NCBI RefSeq assembly: GCF_037975245.1
Contig: NC_092581.1
Span: 15,392,303-15,456,302 of the forward strand
Origin: Apostichopus japonicus
Taxonomy: Eukaryota; Echinodermata; Holothuroidea; Aspidochirotida; Stichopodidae
Length of the DNA stretch: 64,000 nt
Reading direction: 5' to 3'
The notes under the pieces were generated by a model. That model was not told where the DNA came from. It worked only from the letters and a program-made list of their open reading frames with translations, and did not search any database. The translations under genes and the position numbers were made by a program. Below are positions 31,501 to 60,702 of this stretch, piece by piece. How positions within the stretch are numbered: position 1 is the first letter of the stretch; each line of letters opens with the position of its first letter.

Positions 31501-33500
31501 ACTCCACATCCATGTCTTGCCACCCGAATACAACATTCTGTTTTAGACCAGCCATGAATGGGACATGATCGGCCAGTCACATATCAATGACAGAAACAAA
31601 AGTTGCCGAAAACCTTTGCCGAGAGGCAGAGAAGTCCATAATGTACTCAATCACACCGTGCACCAACCGAGAACTCGGTTAGGTTTATCCTTACGAAGTG
31701 ATTATTCGCAGGGCAGCCCGGCGAATAACGTACACAGACACCTTATTCACAGGGCTGTGACGATTTTGGAAATAGGTATATTATTGGCTTTCGATGACAT
31801 CATTTTTGATGTGACGTCATTCATTTGGGTCTCGGCGCGCAAACCCGAAGTTCTTTCATGTCTTTCAGTTTCAGACTTACAAAATTAGATTCTACATTTT
31901 ACATGTTAACAGATGCTACATTTTAAATGTCATTTTAAATGTCATGAATTATTAGAAAAATATGGTTTTTGAAACGACTGACATAAGAAGAACTTAATTG
32001 CATTGCACATTAAATTTACGATTCAGCCCTAGGGACCAAGGCCCCAGGCCTAAGAGTGTACGTAAGTTCTAACGTAGGCAGGGCTATATATAGCCTAAAA
32101 TACATGTCATAAGCGTTACTTTTAGGCTAGGCTAAATGGACTGACCAACGGTTAGCCACTGCCTCGTCTTGCTAACGTTAGGTGTAGGCAGTGATTAAGG
32201 ATATGAAAGGATAGAACAGTTGGCCCCAAATCATGAGATTGAATCTTTTGCAAGTTCCCAGATTTATGAGATGCAAAAGGGCTTCTGAAAAGTCAATTTT
32301 GGGGTCCTCAATTATGTCAATCTTTATGGCCCCATAACGTCAAATATAGGTAGCTACTTAATCCTTATTTGAGGGGCTTGGAAGGCCGGTTTTGCTATTG
32401 ATACCAGTCAGTTTAGGGGCCTTGAAAAAGCCAACCTTTTGGGCCCAAATAGTCTTAGCTACTTCATAAGCTAATTTTTGGAACCCCAGCAGTTCAATTT
32501 TAAAAGCTTATTTTAAGGGAGCTTATCTTGGGATTCCCCAAAAGCCGACATTGCCCGAAAGCCAATATGGTCAAGGGTGTGACACCCCCCCCCCCCTCCC
32601 AAACCTTTACATGCAAATGAGCAGTCACTCTGCAAAGACAAAGGTGAAATGAGGGATGACATTTTTTTTTCTGTTGGCGGTACTAATGCTAGACTGGTTC
32701 AATCTTAAGGCCCTAGGCTCCCAAAACCAATCCTAACAGAATTAAGATAGGAATCCCAAAGGCTAATAAATTCCCCAAACTATAGGAGCTCCCGATTAAG
32801 ACTCTCAAAAAGCCAGCTGGTGCTCAAAAGCAAACTCGAATAGCCCCAAAGTTACTGAGCCCATTAACCCAGTCTAAGGCTGCCCTGTGAATAAGGTGTA
32901 TGTTTCTGGCTATTCGCAGGGCAGCCCTGCAAATAAGGTGTCTGTGTCCGGCTGTTCGCAGGGCTGCCCTGTGAATAAGATACTTGTGTCCGGCTATTCG
33001 CAGGGCTGCCCTGCGAATAAGATGTTTGTGTCCAGCTATTCGCAGGGCTGCCCTGCGAATAAGCTGTATGTGTCTGGCTATTCGCAGGGCTGCCCTGCGA
33101 ATAAGCCCCACCTTATCCTTAATTCAAACCCAGTGCTAGTAGTAATACTAGTACCAGTTGCACGAAAGGTAACTGTATACTGCATCGGCGGGTAGGAATA
33201 AGAGATTTACGGGTATATGATACAAAATGCAGTTATCAATCCTAAATTACCATCTTCGTCTTCTTCTTCGGCCCCAAAACTTAACAAGCTCGACTTTCCC
33301 TTTGGGTCTTTGAGTTTCTTTTCACTTTTCTTTTCACTCTTCTTTTCCTTCCCTTTTTTCTTGGAAGCACGTTCCTCCACAACCTTCTTAACTTGCGCGT
33401 GATAATCTTCCTCCAAAAATGGAATGACATCAGGTTGTAGCTCCTCCTCGTCGCTATCTCCAATCCGTTTTCGGATGTTTCTTTGTTTTTTCTTCATCAT
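13491..33500 (-). CDS. PAXBP1: PAX3- and PAX7-binding protein 1 homologue (GCFC family)
   Basis: Nuclear protein. Vertebrate PAXBP1 links PAX3/7 to H3K4 methylation machinery, and GCFC relatives work with spliceosome disassembly factors. Seventeen exons join in phase on the minus strand: 33500-33251, 30561-30433, 29627-29472, 28896-28660, 25807-25719, 24930-24710, 24189-24000, 22509-22292, 20685-20570, 20013-19814, 19242-19095, 18526-18408, 18146-18070, 16740-16680, 16345-16199, 15141-14983, 13595-13491. The product is about 873 aa (human 917). Seen: N-terminal KKKQRNIRKR and acidic region, SLLSFGAEEE, EVFQVKKSS, IPDASMIHAIRKKRQMAREL, ELERWEQEQIKKG, a central helical region, then the GCFC domain (from about residue 536) with EEAYIGLCL-KLYNPFVRLQLL, NVWDPMSSSQT, KTLDDDVYVPLFPK, GLLNRYI and MDHALSV. 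An in-frame TAA eight codons upstream supports the start. The exon 16/17 junction is uncertain. Confidence 0.93.
13860..14312 (-). mobile_element. LINE reverse transcriptase C-terminal fragment (CR1/L2-like), decayed
   Basis: The minus strand translates as KYLTQDAAKQLVHALVTARLD then MCN and a stop; other frames continue with a QNMAARIV-like block and THITGLSPMYL-like block. These are the usual conserved motifs between RT thumb and C-terminus of CR1/L2/Jockey-type LINEs. Stops and frameshifts break it. It lies in PAXBP1 intron 16, in the host gene's orientation. Confidence 0.75.
14657..14950. mobile_element. hAT-like MITE in PAXBP1 intron 16, 294 bp
   Basis: Perfect 8-bp target duplication TAATACTG at 14649-14656 and 14951-14958. 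Termini CAGGCGCATAGCGAGG on the left and, on the minus strand, CAGGCGCGTAGCCAAA on the right. The interior holds GGAAATGGCACTTCCC as in the 2633-2998 element. The element begins 33 nt into intron 16 after the exon 16 donor. Confidence 0.85.
14983..15141 (-). CDS. PAXBP1: PAXBP1 exon 16 (aa 787-839)
   Basis: Acceptor CCCTAG. Encodes IVSALPKQWFQDLQGDCTLK and QLESFCKY, matching the vertebrate CFPKQWF...QLENFCRY stretch. The donor is GTTTGC (end 14983), which is weak. An alternative GTCAGC donor would end the exon at 14996 with phase 2, pairing with the earlier exon 17 acceptor. Confidence 0.82.
16199..16345 (-). CDS. PAXBP1: PAXBP1 exon 15 (aa 738-786)
   Basis: Acceptor TCACAG, donor GTGAGT, phase 0 at both ends. 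Encodes LLGNVLSWHGLVDQQ...DGLLNRYILLSLQNSDV. Confidence 0.92.
16430..16585 (+). mobile_element. Possible LINE 3' tail in PAXBP1 intron 14
   Basis: A pyrimidine-rich stretch followed by TTTATACTGGAATGAATAAA and an A-rich end resembles the 3' ends of LINEs with ATGAATAAATGAAA tails. There is no coding support. Confidence 0.3.
16680..16740 (-). CDS. PAXBP1: PAXBP1 exon 14 (aa 717-737)
   Basis: Acceptor CTACAG, donor GTAAGC. Encodes STLEQKGALAFAQRQFWSCV then K, matching the conserved FFQRQFWSSVK. Confidence 0.92.
17300..17770 (+). mobile_element. LINE or SINE 3' end fragment
   Basis: Ends with GATGTAAAGCGCTATATAAG followed by AATAAATTATTAATAATATT. The GCGCTATATAA motif plus an ATT-rich tail is shared by many animal non-LTR element 3' ends. 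The T-rich sequence before it is probably the element's 3' UTR; the left limit is a guess. Confidence 0.5.
18070..18146 (-). CDS. PAXBP1: PAXBP1 exon 13 (aa 692-717, split codon)
   Basis: Acceptor TTCCAG, donor GTCGGT. Encodes ALLQAIVTRLRKTLDDDVYV then PLFPK, one of the best conserved blocks. Confidence 0.92.
18408..18526 (-). CDS. PAXBP1: PAXBP1 exon 12 (aa 652-691)
   Basis: Acceptor GTTTAG, donor GTAAAG. Encodes ALVENVWDPMSSSQTHRLVD and ends FNKNTQ. Confidence 0.92.
19095..19242 (-). CDS. PAXBP1: PAXBP1 exon 11 (aa 603-652, split codon)
   Basis: Acceptor CTCCAG, donor GTAATT. Encodes SDCPSIESMDWFNTLLFYGY then an acidic stretch and LLPNVVDKIVLPKLI. Confidence 0.92.
19265..19435. repeat. 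GGGGAGGGCTAGGT minisatellite in PAXBP1 intron 10
   Basis: About ten variable copies of a 13-16 bp G-rich unit carrying GGCTAGGTGGGGA. G runs occur on the plus strand, so the PAXBP1 pre-mRNA is C-rich here. Confidence 0.85.
19556..19813 (-). pseudogene. Two extra tandem copies of the 3' part of PAXBP1 exon 10 with its splice donor
   Basis: Downstream of true exon 10 (ends 19814), the block encoding SDSYEEAYIGLCLCKLYNPF and VRLQLLDWNPLE, with the GAG/GTGAGA donor, is repeated twice. Exon-like ends lie at 19709 and 19611, so spacings are 105 and 98 bp. The reading frame stays open through the first extra copy and shifts in the second. Copies differ by a few bases. Confidence 0.88.
19814..20013 (-). 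CDS. PAXBP1: PAXBP1 exon 10 (aa 536-602)
   Basis: Acceptor CTACAG, donor GTGAGA. Encodes ERIQEEAKAIFQDVVDDFHS then the EEAYIGLCLCKLYNPFVRLQ block that opens the GCFC domain. Its 3' half is duplicated twice in the next intron. Confidence 0.92.
20570..20685 (-). CDS. PAXBP1: PAXBP1 exon 9 (aa 497-536, split codon)
   Basis: Acceptor CCTTAG, donor GTTGTT (weak). Encodes an Arg-rich RARRRRMREG run then HYEGMSSDDEQ, matching DHLEGLSSDDEE. Confidence 0.88.
20958..21685. mobile_element. MITE with CAGGGATGTAAGT termini, 6-bp duplication, in PAXBP1 intron 8
   Basis: Left end CAGGGATGTAAGTGCAGC; right end on the minus strand CAGGGATGTAAGTCTTCC, so 13 terminal bases match. The direct repeat CATAAT flanks it at 20952-20957 and 21686-21691. 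Inside are an 80-bp tandem duplication (TTACACACTATCGTTATGTT block near 21060 and 21130) and two copies of a TTTCCGTAAAAAT-CGGAAGACTTA hairpin-like block at the right end. No transposase frame. Confidence 0.8.
22292..22509 (-). CDS. PAXBP1: PAXBP1 exon 8 (aa 425-497, split codon)
   Basis: Acceptor CACCAG, donor GTGAGG. Encodes VPSINNLETALLNLYKNRAS, FIDRRQADIRDQSFEF and a charged AEREEKQRNRRAAEREARR helix. Confidence 0.92.
22640..22900 (+). mobile_element. 5'-truncated LINE: RT C-terminus and 3' tail
   Basis: The plus strand reads SFEAAPPRLWNALPLKLK then stop, followed in another stretch by TFKELLKPHLMREAFSDL. These are the terminal motifs of CR1/L2/Jockey-type ORF2. A short AT-rich 3' region follows. 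It is antisense to PAXBP1 and abuts the hAT-like element at 22909. Confidence 0.7.
22909..23986. mobile_element. hAT-like non-autonomous element with GTAATCGATTAC arrays, 1078 bp
   Basis: Perfect 8-bp target duplication CTTGAATC at 22901-22908 and 23987-23994. Left terminus CAGGGTTGGGGTAATCG; right terminus on the minus strand CAGGCTTGGGGCGATTA. About 150 bp inside each end are packed with GTAATCGATTAC palindromes and GTAATCGTAATC direct repeats. The middle (about 23060-23830) has no transposase match. The right duplication begins at intron position +6 after the exon 7 donor of PAXBP1. Confidence 0.88.
24000..24189 (-). CDS. PAXBP1: PAXBP1 exon 7 (aa 361-424)
   Basis: Acceptor TTCAG, donor GTAAGG. 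Encodes RLEPLQEVHRAHEREYENMT and YDFYQEMRSYVRDLVECLNEK. A transposon target duplication begins at intron +6, so the donor GTAAG itself is kept. Confidence 0.92.
24710..24930 (-). CDS. PAXBP1: PAXBP1 exon 6 (aa 288-361, split codon)
   Basis: Acceptor CTCCAG, donor GTATCC. A Tyr/Pro/Gln-rich linker followed by VSLQDLRKKISDR, matching the vertebrate VKKQLKDRL region. Confidence 0.9.
25719..25807 (-). CDS. PAXBP1: PAXBP1 exon 5 (aa 258-287)
   Basis: Acceptor CTTCAG, donor GTTGGT. Encodes an acidic start and DEELERWEQEQIKKGISVPQ, matching DEELSRWEQEQIRKGINIPQ. Confidence 0.92.
26840..28659. repeat. About 47-bp minisatellite (about 39 copies) in PAXBP1 intron 4
   Basis: The plus-strand unit runs ACACAATCATACCAGG-TTTCATTGGTTATAAAAGAG-CAATCAACAAT. 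On the gene's strand every copy contains ATGAAACCTG/GTATGATTG or a close variant, which is the last ten bases of exon 4 and its 5' splice site. The array directly adjoins exon 4. Two consecutive 561-bp blocks (about 26953-27513 and 27514-28074) are almost identical, a higher-order duplication. Confidence 0.93.
28660..28896 (-). CDS. PAXBP1: PAXBP1 exon 4 (aa 179-258, split codon)
   Basis: Acceptor GGACAG, donor GTATGA. Encodes LIPDASMIHAIRKKRQMARE, RLVRDDDNDRSGSESDEGRM and ends EAMKP. The donor is the first member of the following minisatellite; reading through it meets a stop after MIVYC. Confidence 0.92.
29183..29249. repeat. (CATA)n microsatellite, about 17 copies
   Basis: Pure tetranucleotide run in PAXBP1 intron 3. 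Same motif family as the huge (GTAT)n tract at 36635. Confidence 0.97.
29472..29627 (-). CDS. PAXBP1: PAXBP1 exon 3 (aa 127-179, split codon)
   Basis: Acceptor CAACAG, donor GTGAGT. Encodes ESLSKPRFEETIKETFNIED and AEEDQQELNDGFRRLAS, an acidic linker with low conservation. Chosen because phase and open frame fit exons 2 and 4. Confidence 0.85.
30433..30561 (-). CDS. PAXBP1: PAXBP1 exon 2 (aa 84-127, split codon)
   Basis: Acceptor AATATAG, donor GTATGA. Encodes EVFQVKKSSMSRRLAKANAK then a basic run KMKKRKVLVKDE, matching EEVFKVKKSSYSKK. Confidence 0.92.
31060..31330. repeat. Two tandem copies of a 130-bp block in PAXBP1 intron 1
   Basis: CTGTATTATGATATAT...CTCTCTTTTCAG-TAT-GGACATG...GAGTAATAGTAATT occurs twice, about 130 bp apart, followed by a T/G homopolymer. 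Confidence 0.75.
31700..31760. repeat. Single inverted relic of the TTCGCAGGGC palindromic repeat
   Basis: ATTATTCGCAGGGCAGCCC, then GCGAATAACGTACACAGACA and CCTTATTCACAGGGCTG, is the reverse complement of the array unit at 32878-33105. Confidence 0.75.
32878..33105. repeat. 48-bp palindromic tandem repeat, about 4.8 copies, PAXBP1 intron 1
   Basis: Each unit has a near-perfect palindrome with arms TTCGCAGGGC and GCCCTGCGAA around one central base, plus a 20-bp linker like TAAGATGTTTGTGTCCGGC. It lies about 145 bp from exon 1 on the gene's downstream side. Confidence 0.9.
33251..33500 (-). CDS. PAXBP1: PAXBP1 exon 1 coding part (aa 1-84, split codon)
   Basis: Starts at the first of two adjacent ATG codons; an in-frame TAA lies 24 bases upstream. 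Encodes MMKKKQRNIRKRIGDSDEEE, a Lys/Ser-rich stretch, and SLLSFGAEEEDED before donor GTAATT. Confidence 0.92.
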
Positions 33501-34860
33501 ATTGAAAAAAAACTCAATTTACGACGGTTTCGGTCAATGAATGGTAACTTCGGACGCTCGACCTAATGTAGGCAGGCTATACAGTATCAGAATTTTGACT
33601 GTTACTGAGTCTCCATATATATCTCCGCAACGTCGCATACTAACGCAGTAAGTAAACCTAGGTATAGCAATGTCGGTGCCGCGGGTCTCATTCGTCCTTT
33701 CTATGGAACGCAAGAAGGACATTCCTGTTTTCTACCAACTTTCTGTCGCAAAATAGAGGGTGCACGACTTTTACCCAGAATTTTAGTCTTGATACTGTAT
33801 ATCAAAGAACGAGGGAAACAAAAGACCAAAACTGAAACATATTTCATATTCATATAACATGTCATTTGATGTCATAAATACTATGTTTTCCTCTTGAGTA
33901 TGGCAGTCCAGCTGAGGAACTGGCTATATTTCTCAAAAAATGAAAAGTGATAAAAAGCCAACAAGGCTGATAGTGCGCTTGTTTTCTTAACATGGTGTAT
34001 ATAGCTCACCAAAATCAAAATGATTTATTTAAACCTTCAATCGCTTAACATAGAAAGAACAGCTCTTACATATGTTATGATGACACTGGTGAATGGTACT
34101 GATTGACCACGTGACCATAGAAAACCGCAGTTCAGTTGAGTTAACTTCAGTAGAAAAAAATAACAGGAGGTACGAATAGTCCCCAGGTTTCAAAGAGTCG
34201 GTTAAAAAAAGCTAAACACGGAACCCTTTAATCCACGTTGTAAGTTCTAAACTAATCGAATTAAAGTTACTTGCTTAAAAACATTGACATGTAGTGACTT
34301 CCTTTGTCGAGAGTTATTTGACAACTTTTAGAGCGCTCTCTTCAAAAGAGGAGATTTTTCGATCTTTTCATTTGAACGGAGCTAAATTATAACCCGAGCA
34401 TTTTGCTCTTAATTGTATTTATCAATACTGGATTTCGCCAATTTTCAATTTTCATAAGAATTTCAAACGTCGGGAAGTATCAATATTCGAACTGGTGTAA
34501 ACGTTACATTTAATACACTCAGTGCTCTGCACGGGATGTAGATATTTTTCGGAATTTTGTTACGGTTACGTCCAGTCAGCGGGGTTCACGCAAATATACC
34601 AAAGCCATATATAGCCCACCAAGTGAACGGTATTTTTACCAGCTACAAGAATAGTCCGAAGTTCAGCGCTCAGCCAAGGTGCAACCAGAATACAAAATGC
34701 ATTGAGGTTTCGATGACTTCATTGCACTAGGCTTTTGCTTGTTAGTAGCCAGAACTAGCTACAATAGAAATGGCCCGAACCACCATTTTGATACAATAAG
34801 ATTGTGGCATGATAAACACAGGTCAGTCTACTGTACGTAGCAATACACACTTCCACCAAA
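33501..34860. other. PAXBP1 5' flank, probable promoter region
   Basis: Upstream of the minus-strand PAXBP1 start. No TATA box is placed with confidence. No further gene seen. Confidence 0.4.
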
Positions 34861-34899
34861 CACAATAGGGGTCTTGTACTGGATGTTATGCATCCACAC

Positions 34900-35540
34900 A
34901 CATGATGAGAAGTATCCACGAGTCCCATCGTTAGACATCATGTAAAAGGATTTTCAGAGTTCGTCCTCTGGTGACCTCAAATGAGATTCGACCTCACAAG
35001 CAACAGTATTCTTGTACTCAATATGGAAAATCCATATACCATGTATGAAACTGTCCATGATTTCTACCATGAGAAATCATGTTTTCAAGGTTTTCAGGCC
35101 TTGAAAAATATTTTTAAAGTATACTCGCTATTTGGCGACCGTGACTAAAAATCTACTCATCAAATTTCACTCGCCATTGCACTTAGGCAGACATATGGTG
35201 CTACGTAATTTTCAATTGCAAACAGCCTCCAATTCTTATGAGGCGTAACGCGCACTTGTTATTTACTAGGCTTGTCGGTGTGAGATACGGTACTTTATGA
35301 AACAAGGTTTCCACAGTTTGGCCCTGGTGACTCCAAATTACCTTTGACCTGCATAAAAAACAATAAGCTTCTTGTACTAAACGTGTCACAACTACATACT
35401 AAAATATGAGATTGGTCCAAGCTTCCCTTCTTGAGATATCGTGTTTACAAGGTTTTCACAATCTGACCCCTGAATGACCATTGACCTTCTCTAAAAACAA
35501 AATGCTTCTTCTACTCAATGTGGTACATGTGGTACACTAT
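34900..35540. repeat. Diverged tandem satellite-like repeat
   Basis: Recurring blocks: CTTCTTGTACTCAATGTGG, ATGAGATTGGTCCAAGCTTC, CTTGAGATATCGTGTTTACA, AAGGTTTTCA and GACCTTTGACC-like text. Spacing is about 150-170 bp and copies are well diverged. A loose fragment with CTTGAGATATCGTGTTT lies at 36030-36085. Confidence 0.6.
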
Positions 35541-36090
35541 GGAGGTAAGAACAGTTTTTACCTCCATGGTACAAGCTGTAGTGACCGAACTGCAAGCGAG
35601 CCTATATATTCCCTCTCGCAAAGTGGAACAGCCTACTTATTTTGTTTATAGACATTCTGTCGCCCAACTTTCTTGCTTATCTCCACTCTCATTTATAGTA
35701 AACTTGTTCTCTAAGCCGTAATATTATTTTAGCACTACGATATATACCATCTCCTACACCACAGCGATAGCTGGCTAAATAAATTCGTATATTCTTCGTA
35801 TAATCTTCGGGAATCCACAGGAAATTTTATGTGTGGATGTAGCAATGCAACCCACCTAATTACTAGCGCTTCGGATTCAGTTATACATTTATTCATTTAT
35901 AAGGATTTTTATTATACGGATCAATCTTGGAACTGGCAGATCAAGTTCCCTGGACCCACCCAAGGAGGGTTAAACTAGACAGAACTATTATTAGAGGTTA
36001 GTAGTATTTATTTATTATTATTAACAAGACCTCTAAAAAGCTTCCCCTCTTGAGATATCGTGTTTGGCAAGCGAGGCGTCACACACACAC
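35541..36090. other. No recognised gene
   Basis: AT-rich spacer with one orphan satellite fragment at its right end, then (CA)n and (TA)n dinucleotides. Confidence 0.4.
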
Positions 36091-36267
36091 ACATATATAT
36101 GTTATGCGCTATCGACCGATTTGCGCAATCGATCGATAGCGCTGCGCTATCTATGGATCCGTCGTTAGCGCAAGCATCGGTAGATCGCGCTGCGCTATCA
36201 ACCGATAGTTCGTGGGTCGTGTAGGATGAGATTTAAAGGGGAACTGCAGGCCTCGTCTATGTGAATA

Positions 36268-36582
36268 CCCTTGACGTAGACTGAGTTCGTCTACGTGAAT
36301 ACCCTTTACGACATCGACCACGTTTTCAGAATTGACAACTCGCATGAACTTGGCGCTTCCCTCAAGGCCAGGAAGGTCGACAATCTGAAAATTCCGTGTT
36401 TTGACCCAATGTCGGAAGTGCGAGTCCACCTTGATGCTTGGATGAAGAAGATGAGATTTTATGGCATCGTACTTCTCCGCGCTGATGACTGGGCTCTTTG
36501 TTGAAGCAGCTTGGTGGTCGACGGTCTCCTGCATGTGTTCTCGAAAAGCTGGCTCTTTTTCCATATTTACGAATATCGTCAC
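36268..36582 (-). pseudogene. Fragment of a transposon integrase-type protein (KRBA2/SCAND3-like N-terminal region)
   Basis: The minus frame reads ISAEKYDAIKSHLLHPS, then FRHWVKTRNFQIVDLPGLEG, then VVDVVKGIHVDEL. The spacing EKY-I, F-WV--R-F-I--LPGL and VH-EL resembles the region before the zinc-binding and integrase domains in KRBA2-like and related transposon proteins. It stops where the left inverted repeat starts, so integrase itself is absent. Family assignment is from memory and uncertain. Confidence 0.5.
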
Positions 36583-36634
36583 TATATATCAGTACTATAT
36601 GAGGTCGATAGTCACTGTTGGCCCAATCACATCA

Positions 36635-37310
36635 GTATGTATGTATGTATGTATGTATGTATGTATGTATGTATGTATGTATGTATGTATGTATGTATGT
36701 ATGTATGTATGTATGTATGTATGTATGTATGTATGTATGTATGTATGTATGTATGTATGTATGTATGTATGTATGTATGTATGTATGTATGTATGTATGT
36801 ATGTATGTATGTATGTATGTATGTATGTATGTATGTATGTATGTATGTATGTATGTATGTATGTATGTATGTATGTATGTATGTATGTATGTATGTATGT
36901 ATGTATGTATGTATGTATGTATGTATGTATGTATGTATGTATGTATGTATGTATGTATGTATGTATGTATGTATGTATGTATGTATGTATGTATGTATGT
37001 ATGTATGTATGTATGTATGTATGTATGTATGTATGTATGTATGTATGTATGTATGTATGTATGTATGTATGTATGTATGTATGTATGTATGTATGTATGT
37101 ATGTATGTATGTATGTATGTATGTATGTATGTATGTATGTATGTATGTATGTATGTATGTATGTATGTATGTATGTATGTATGTATGTATGTATGTATGT
37201 ATGTATGTATGTATGTATGTATGTATGTATGTATGTATGTATGTATGTATGTATGTATGTATGTATGTATGTATGTATGTATGTATGTATGTATGTATGT
37301 ATGTATGTAT
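36635..37310. repeat. Perfect (GTAT)n microsatellite, about 169 copies
   Basis: Uninterrupted tetranucleotide tract of about 676 bp. Frames through it read as repeated Tyr-Val-Cys-Met or Ile-His-Thr-Tyr and are not genes. Confidence 0.97.
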
Positions 37311-37760
37311 ATTTTAGCAGTAATTTAGCAGATTTCTTAGAACCAAGGCCTGAGGTGATATGATACAACCTGATATATATGCCTGATTCAGCAATGGATT
37401 TAGGTTATCTCCATGATACAAACAACTGATTGGAACTCATTGTATCACTATCAATTGATAAAATTTTATTGAATTTTTTTGAATTTTATTGAATTTATCA
37501 TAAATATTTACATAGAAAATGATAATTAAACGGGCAATTTTTAGAAAAATCGGTGATGTGTCCATTAAACAGCACTTGGCGTCATCCTGAAGTTTAAGAA
37601 AAAAACATTGTCATTATCAAAAATAGACATACAATCCGTCGATCTGCCTGCGCCATCGATCGATACCTGCGCGATCTACCGATGCTTGCGCTAACGACGG
37701 ATCCATAGATAGCGCAGCGCTATCGATCGATGGCGCTAATCGGTCGGCATAACATATATA

Positions 37761-39037
37761 CTCATCCGCCTGCGTGACTGCATATATGTTAGTGAGCTAG
37801 TGAATGTCTTTTTTAAATTTTGCCCATCAACTCGCTAAAAGACACTTTCAGAGAGGACAACCGGCTTTCATTCAATTTATTCGGGACAAAATTAAATAGG
37901 GGTCCGGATCTTCCTCTCCTCTCAACCCCCCCCCCCCCCCCCGTTGCCAATCAAACGTATCAAATGTTCTGCTCGGTCGGCTTGGAGAAGGTACATGAAT
38001 CAATAACGCATGTACCACGTGGTAGGAGTAATCATAACAAAGTCACAGAAAAAGTTGCGACATAAGGTCGCGCCACTACCACTAGTAGATCAGTGGCCAC
38101 TACCGAGACATCAGCACGTTTTGGCGCAATATTGTTTTCAGGACATGTTGGCTATGCACTATATACTGTTCAGGCTACATTCACGTTCAATCATATTCCC
38201 ATGTTTCAACTGTCAAATTCTCGGACGGTAAATTAAATCCAGGCGGATACAAGGAAAACCGTTGACCGTCAACTGCCATTTTTATTATTTTGGGAAAACA
38301 GTGAGGTAAAACGCGCTTAAAGAACTGACTTTTACCGTAAAGTTTATCAAAACACGATACACATGTACTTGCACGTTACTAAAGTTAGGCTACGGTAGGC
38401 TTCTTTAGGCCTAGGCTGAAATTTGATGTATGTGTAACACTCACAAGTAGCAGTTGGTTTTACTGATGTAGTATTACTGTAGGCCTGAGATGGACCTAAT
38501 TTTGATGCCTAGGTATACTAACTATGGTGGGGTACGTATTATGCCGCACTTGATGATTTAATCGTAGCAATCTGCAAAATAAACCTCACTTGACCTGGGA
38601 GTGGGACACAGTTTTATTTTTTTATTTTGATCAGGGGATAGCCTAGTTCATGAAATCTGGGGACTGACCCTGGATATTGATGATATCTGCCAATATTTAC
38701 TAACCAGCTAGCCGCCCATCATTCAACTTGTTCTGTTTGTTGATGTCCAAGAGAAAGCACAGAGATTAAGCAGTCCCCAATTGTTCTATTAAACTTAGGC
38801 CCTACTTTGTTAAACACTTTGTTTGGAAGCTCACAAGAAATTTTGACTGTGTTCTATTACTTAGTGTTATGCTTTTTTAACTGATAGCCAATGAAAGAAT
38901 CTCTAGAGAAATACTTTTTAAAACGATAAGAGAGAGCATCATTTTAATTTAACCAAAGATCCTTTTTGGGACAGTTTGCTAGGCAAAGAAAATGTTATCA
39001 CCATTGTCTCAAATAATTGTCTTTTTGTTTTCAACAG
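37761..39037. other. CTPS1 5' flank, probable promoter and UTR region
   Basis: Between the TIR element and the first coding exon of CTPS1. It has a C homopolymer near 37927 and otherwise unique-looking DNA. A non-coding first exon probably lies here, because an AG acceptor ends at 39037. Confidence 0.4.
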
Positions 39038-39079
39038 CTTTCTGGTCCATCAAAGCTACTTCATTTGCAATAATCCATA

Positions 39080-60569
<21,490 letters not shown>

Positions 60570-60579
60570 TCCGAAGAGA

Positions 60580-60702
60580 ACCTTGGTGGACCTCAGCGAA
60601 TTGCCGCATCTCAATGAGGTGCCCTACTGTGAAATGTACCTTGGTGGACCCCACTGCCCGCGAATTGCCGCACCTCAATGGGGGTGGACTACTGTGAAAT
60701 GT
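60580..60702 (+). repeat. Tandem duplication in the CTPS1 3' UTR
   Basis: Two copies of ACCTTGGTGGACC...CGAATTGCCGCA...CTCAATG...CTACTGTGAAATGT at 60580-60636 and 60638-60702, starting 11 bases after the stop. The second copy has about 8 extra bases. Confidence 0.85.

Larger units (their letters stand above)
36094..37760. mobile_element. Long-TIR transposon with integrase-like fragment and GTAT expansion
   Basis: Inverted ends of roughly 110 bp: left TATATATGTTATGCGC..., and on the minus strand from the right TATATATGTTATGCCG.... Both then carry ATCGATCGATAGCGCTGCG, CTATGGATCCGTCGTTAGCG and CAAGCATCGGTAGATCGCG. Between them lie a minus-strand coding fragment (36268-36582) and a 676-bp (GTAT)n tract. 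No clear target duplication, because AT-rich dinucleotide DNA abuts both ends. Confidence 0.8.

Noticed and set aside
32878-33105. CRISPR-like appearance (palindromic repeats at regular spacing)
   Set aside because: The linkers are nearly identical to one another rather than unique spacers, there are no cas genes, and the host is an animal.
36461-37368. Open frames of 236-300 codons reading Met-Tyr-Val-Cys or Ile-His-Thr-Tyr repeats
   Set aside because: A pure tetranucleotide repeat is open in several frames on both strands. Not coding.
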